From contig JACPOV010000008.1 in NCBI GenBank assembly GCA_016191325.1, positions 1,098,351 through 1,162,350 on the forward strand: a stretch of DNA of 64,000 nucleotides, given 5' to 3'. The position numbers were made by a program, and so were the translations under genes. Below, in pieces: positions 63,925 to 64,000 of this stretch; position 1 is the stretch's first letter, and the number at the start of each line of letters is the position of its first letter. Under the pieces are notes generated by a model that did not search any database, was not told where the DNA came from, and was given only the letters and a program-made list of their open reading frames with translations. The DNA comes from Candidatus Dependentiae bacterium (lineage in GTDB: Bacteria > Babelota > Babeliae > Babelales > JACPOV01).

Positions 63925-64000
63925 ATGCGACCGCATTATTTGATGATTTGTTGTTTATTATCAATTTTTGCTTTTCAGCTTTCGTTTGCGCAATTATATG
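63925..64000 (+). CDS. Start of an exported protein, 3' partial
   Basis: ATG at 63925, with AAAGGGA upstream, opens a frame that begins as a signal peptide ('MICCLLSIFAFQLSFAQLY') and runs off the window. A frame from the ATG at 63918 would give a less signal-like peptide. Nothing more can be said. Confidence 0.5.
   Translation, partial: MRPHYLMICCLLSIFAFQLSFAQLY

Overview
The window looks like the chromosome of a small-genome, host-associated bacterium with AT-rich DNA, dense genes and Shine-Dalgarno-led starts. My best guess for lineage is Candidatus Dependentiae (TM6), from three things: the very high share of genes with Sec signal peptides and no recognisable function; exported ankyrin-like, WD40, HAD and beta-helix proteins next to ordinary housekeeping genes; and a type II secretion/type IV pilus-like operon. 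This is inference. There is no rRNA in the window, and I recognise no tRNA gene.

Layout. 1-8.1 kb: a glycan locus with a GT10 fucosyltransferase-like end, a flippase fused to a GT4 glycosyltransferase, a methyltransferase, a polytopic membrane protein and three methyltransferases (Methyltransf_24/FkbM types) that carry likely export signals. 8.3-12.3 kb: five consecutive small exported proteins, several with degenerate ankyrin-like segments. 12.4-25.7 kb: mainly housekeeping genes (membrane-anchored thioredoxin reductase, glyA, HAD phosphatase, efp-nusB, murI with an exported WD40 protein, rpsA-ndk, a histone-like DUF6496 protein, a DUF1328-like membrane protein, a DEAD-box helicase). 26.1-32.1 kb: exported HAD-like proteins (one frameshifted), two tandem family 1 glycoside hydrolases with an inserted hydrophobic hairpin, and a membrane protein. 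32.3-47.4 kb: a 15-kb block of secreted right-handed beta-helix proteins. Two giant modular paralogues, each with Cys-Cys repeats plus two beta-helix domains, flank four tandem single-domain relatives. Both giants are broken by out-of-frame deletions near the same domain junction. 47.4-51.5 kb: a Nudix protein, a DUF5674 pair and leuS. 51.6-61.4 kb: a MoxR ATPase, then a secretion/pilus operon (GspC-like, secretin, PilM/GspL-like, PilO/GspM-like, second secretin). 61.3-64 kb: a divergent enolase, Dps, and two exported proteins of unknown role, the last cut by the window edge.

The themes fit together as an envelope and export programme. Surface glycan building, a secretin apparatus and many Sec-exported proteins would all act outside the cytoplasm, plausibly towards a host. 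The signals I find most novel are the CC-repeat/beta-helix cluster, the paired secretins in one operon, and a dispersed palindromic repeat family (13.7, 25.7-25.9 and 51.5 kb) in which the short stem sequences change together from copy to copy, indicating a conserved hairpin.
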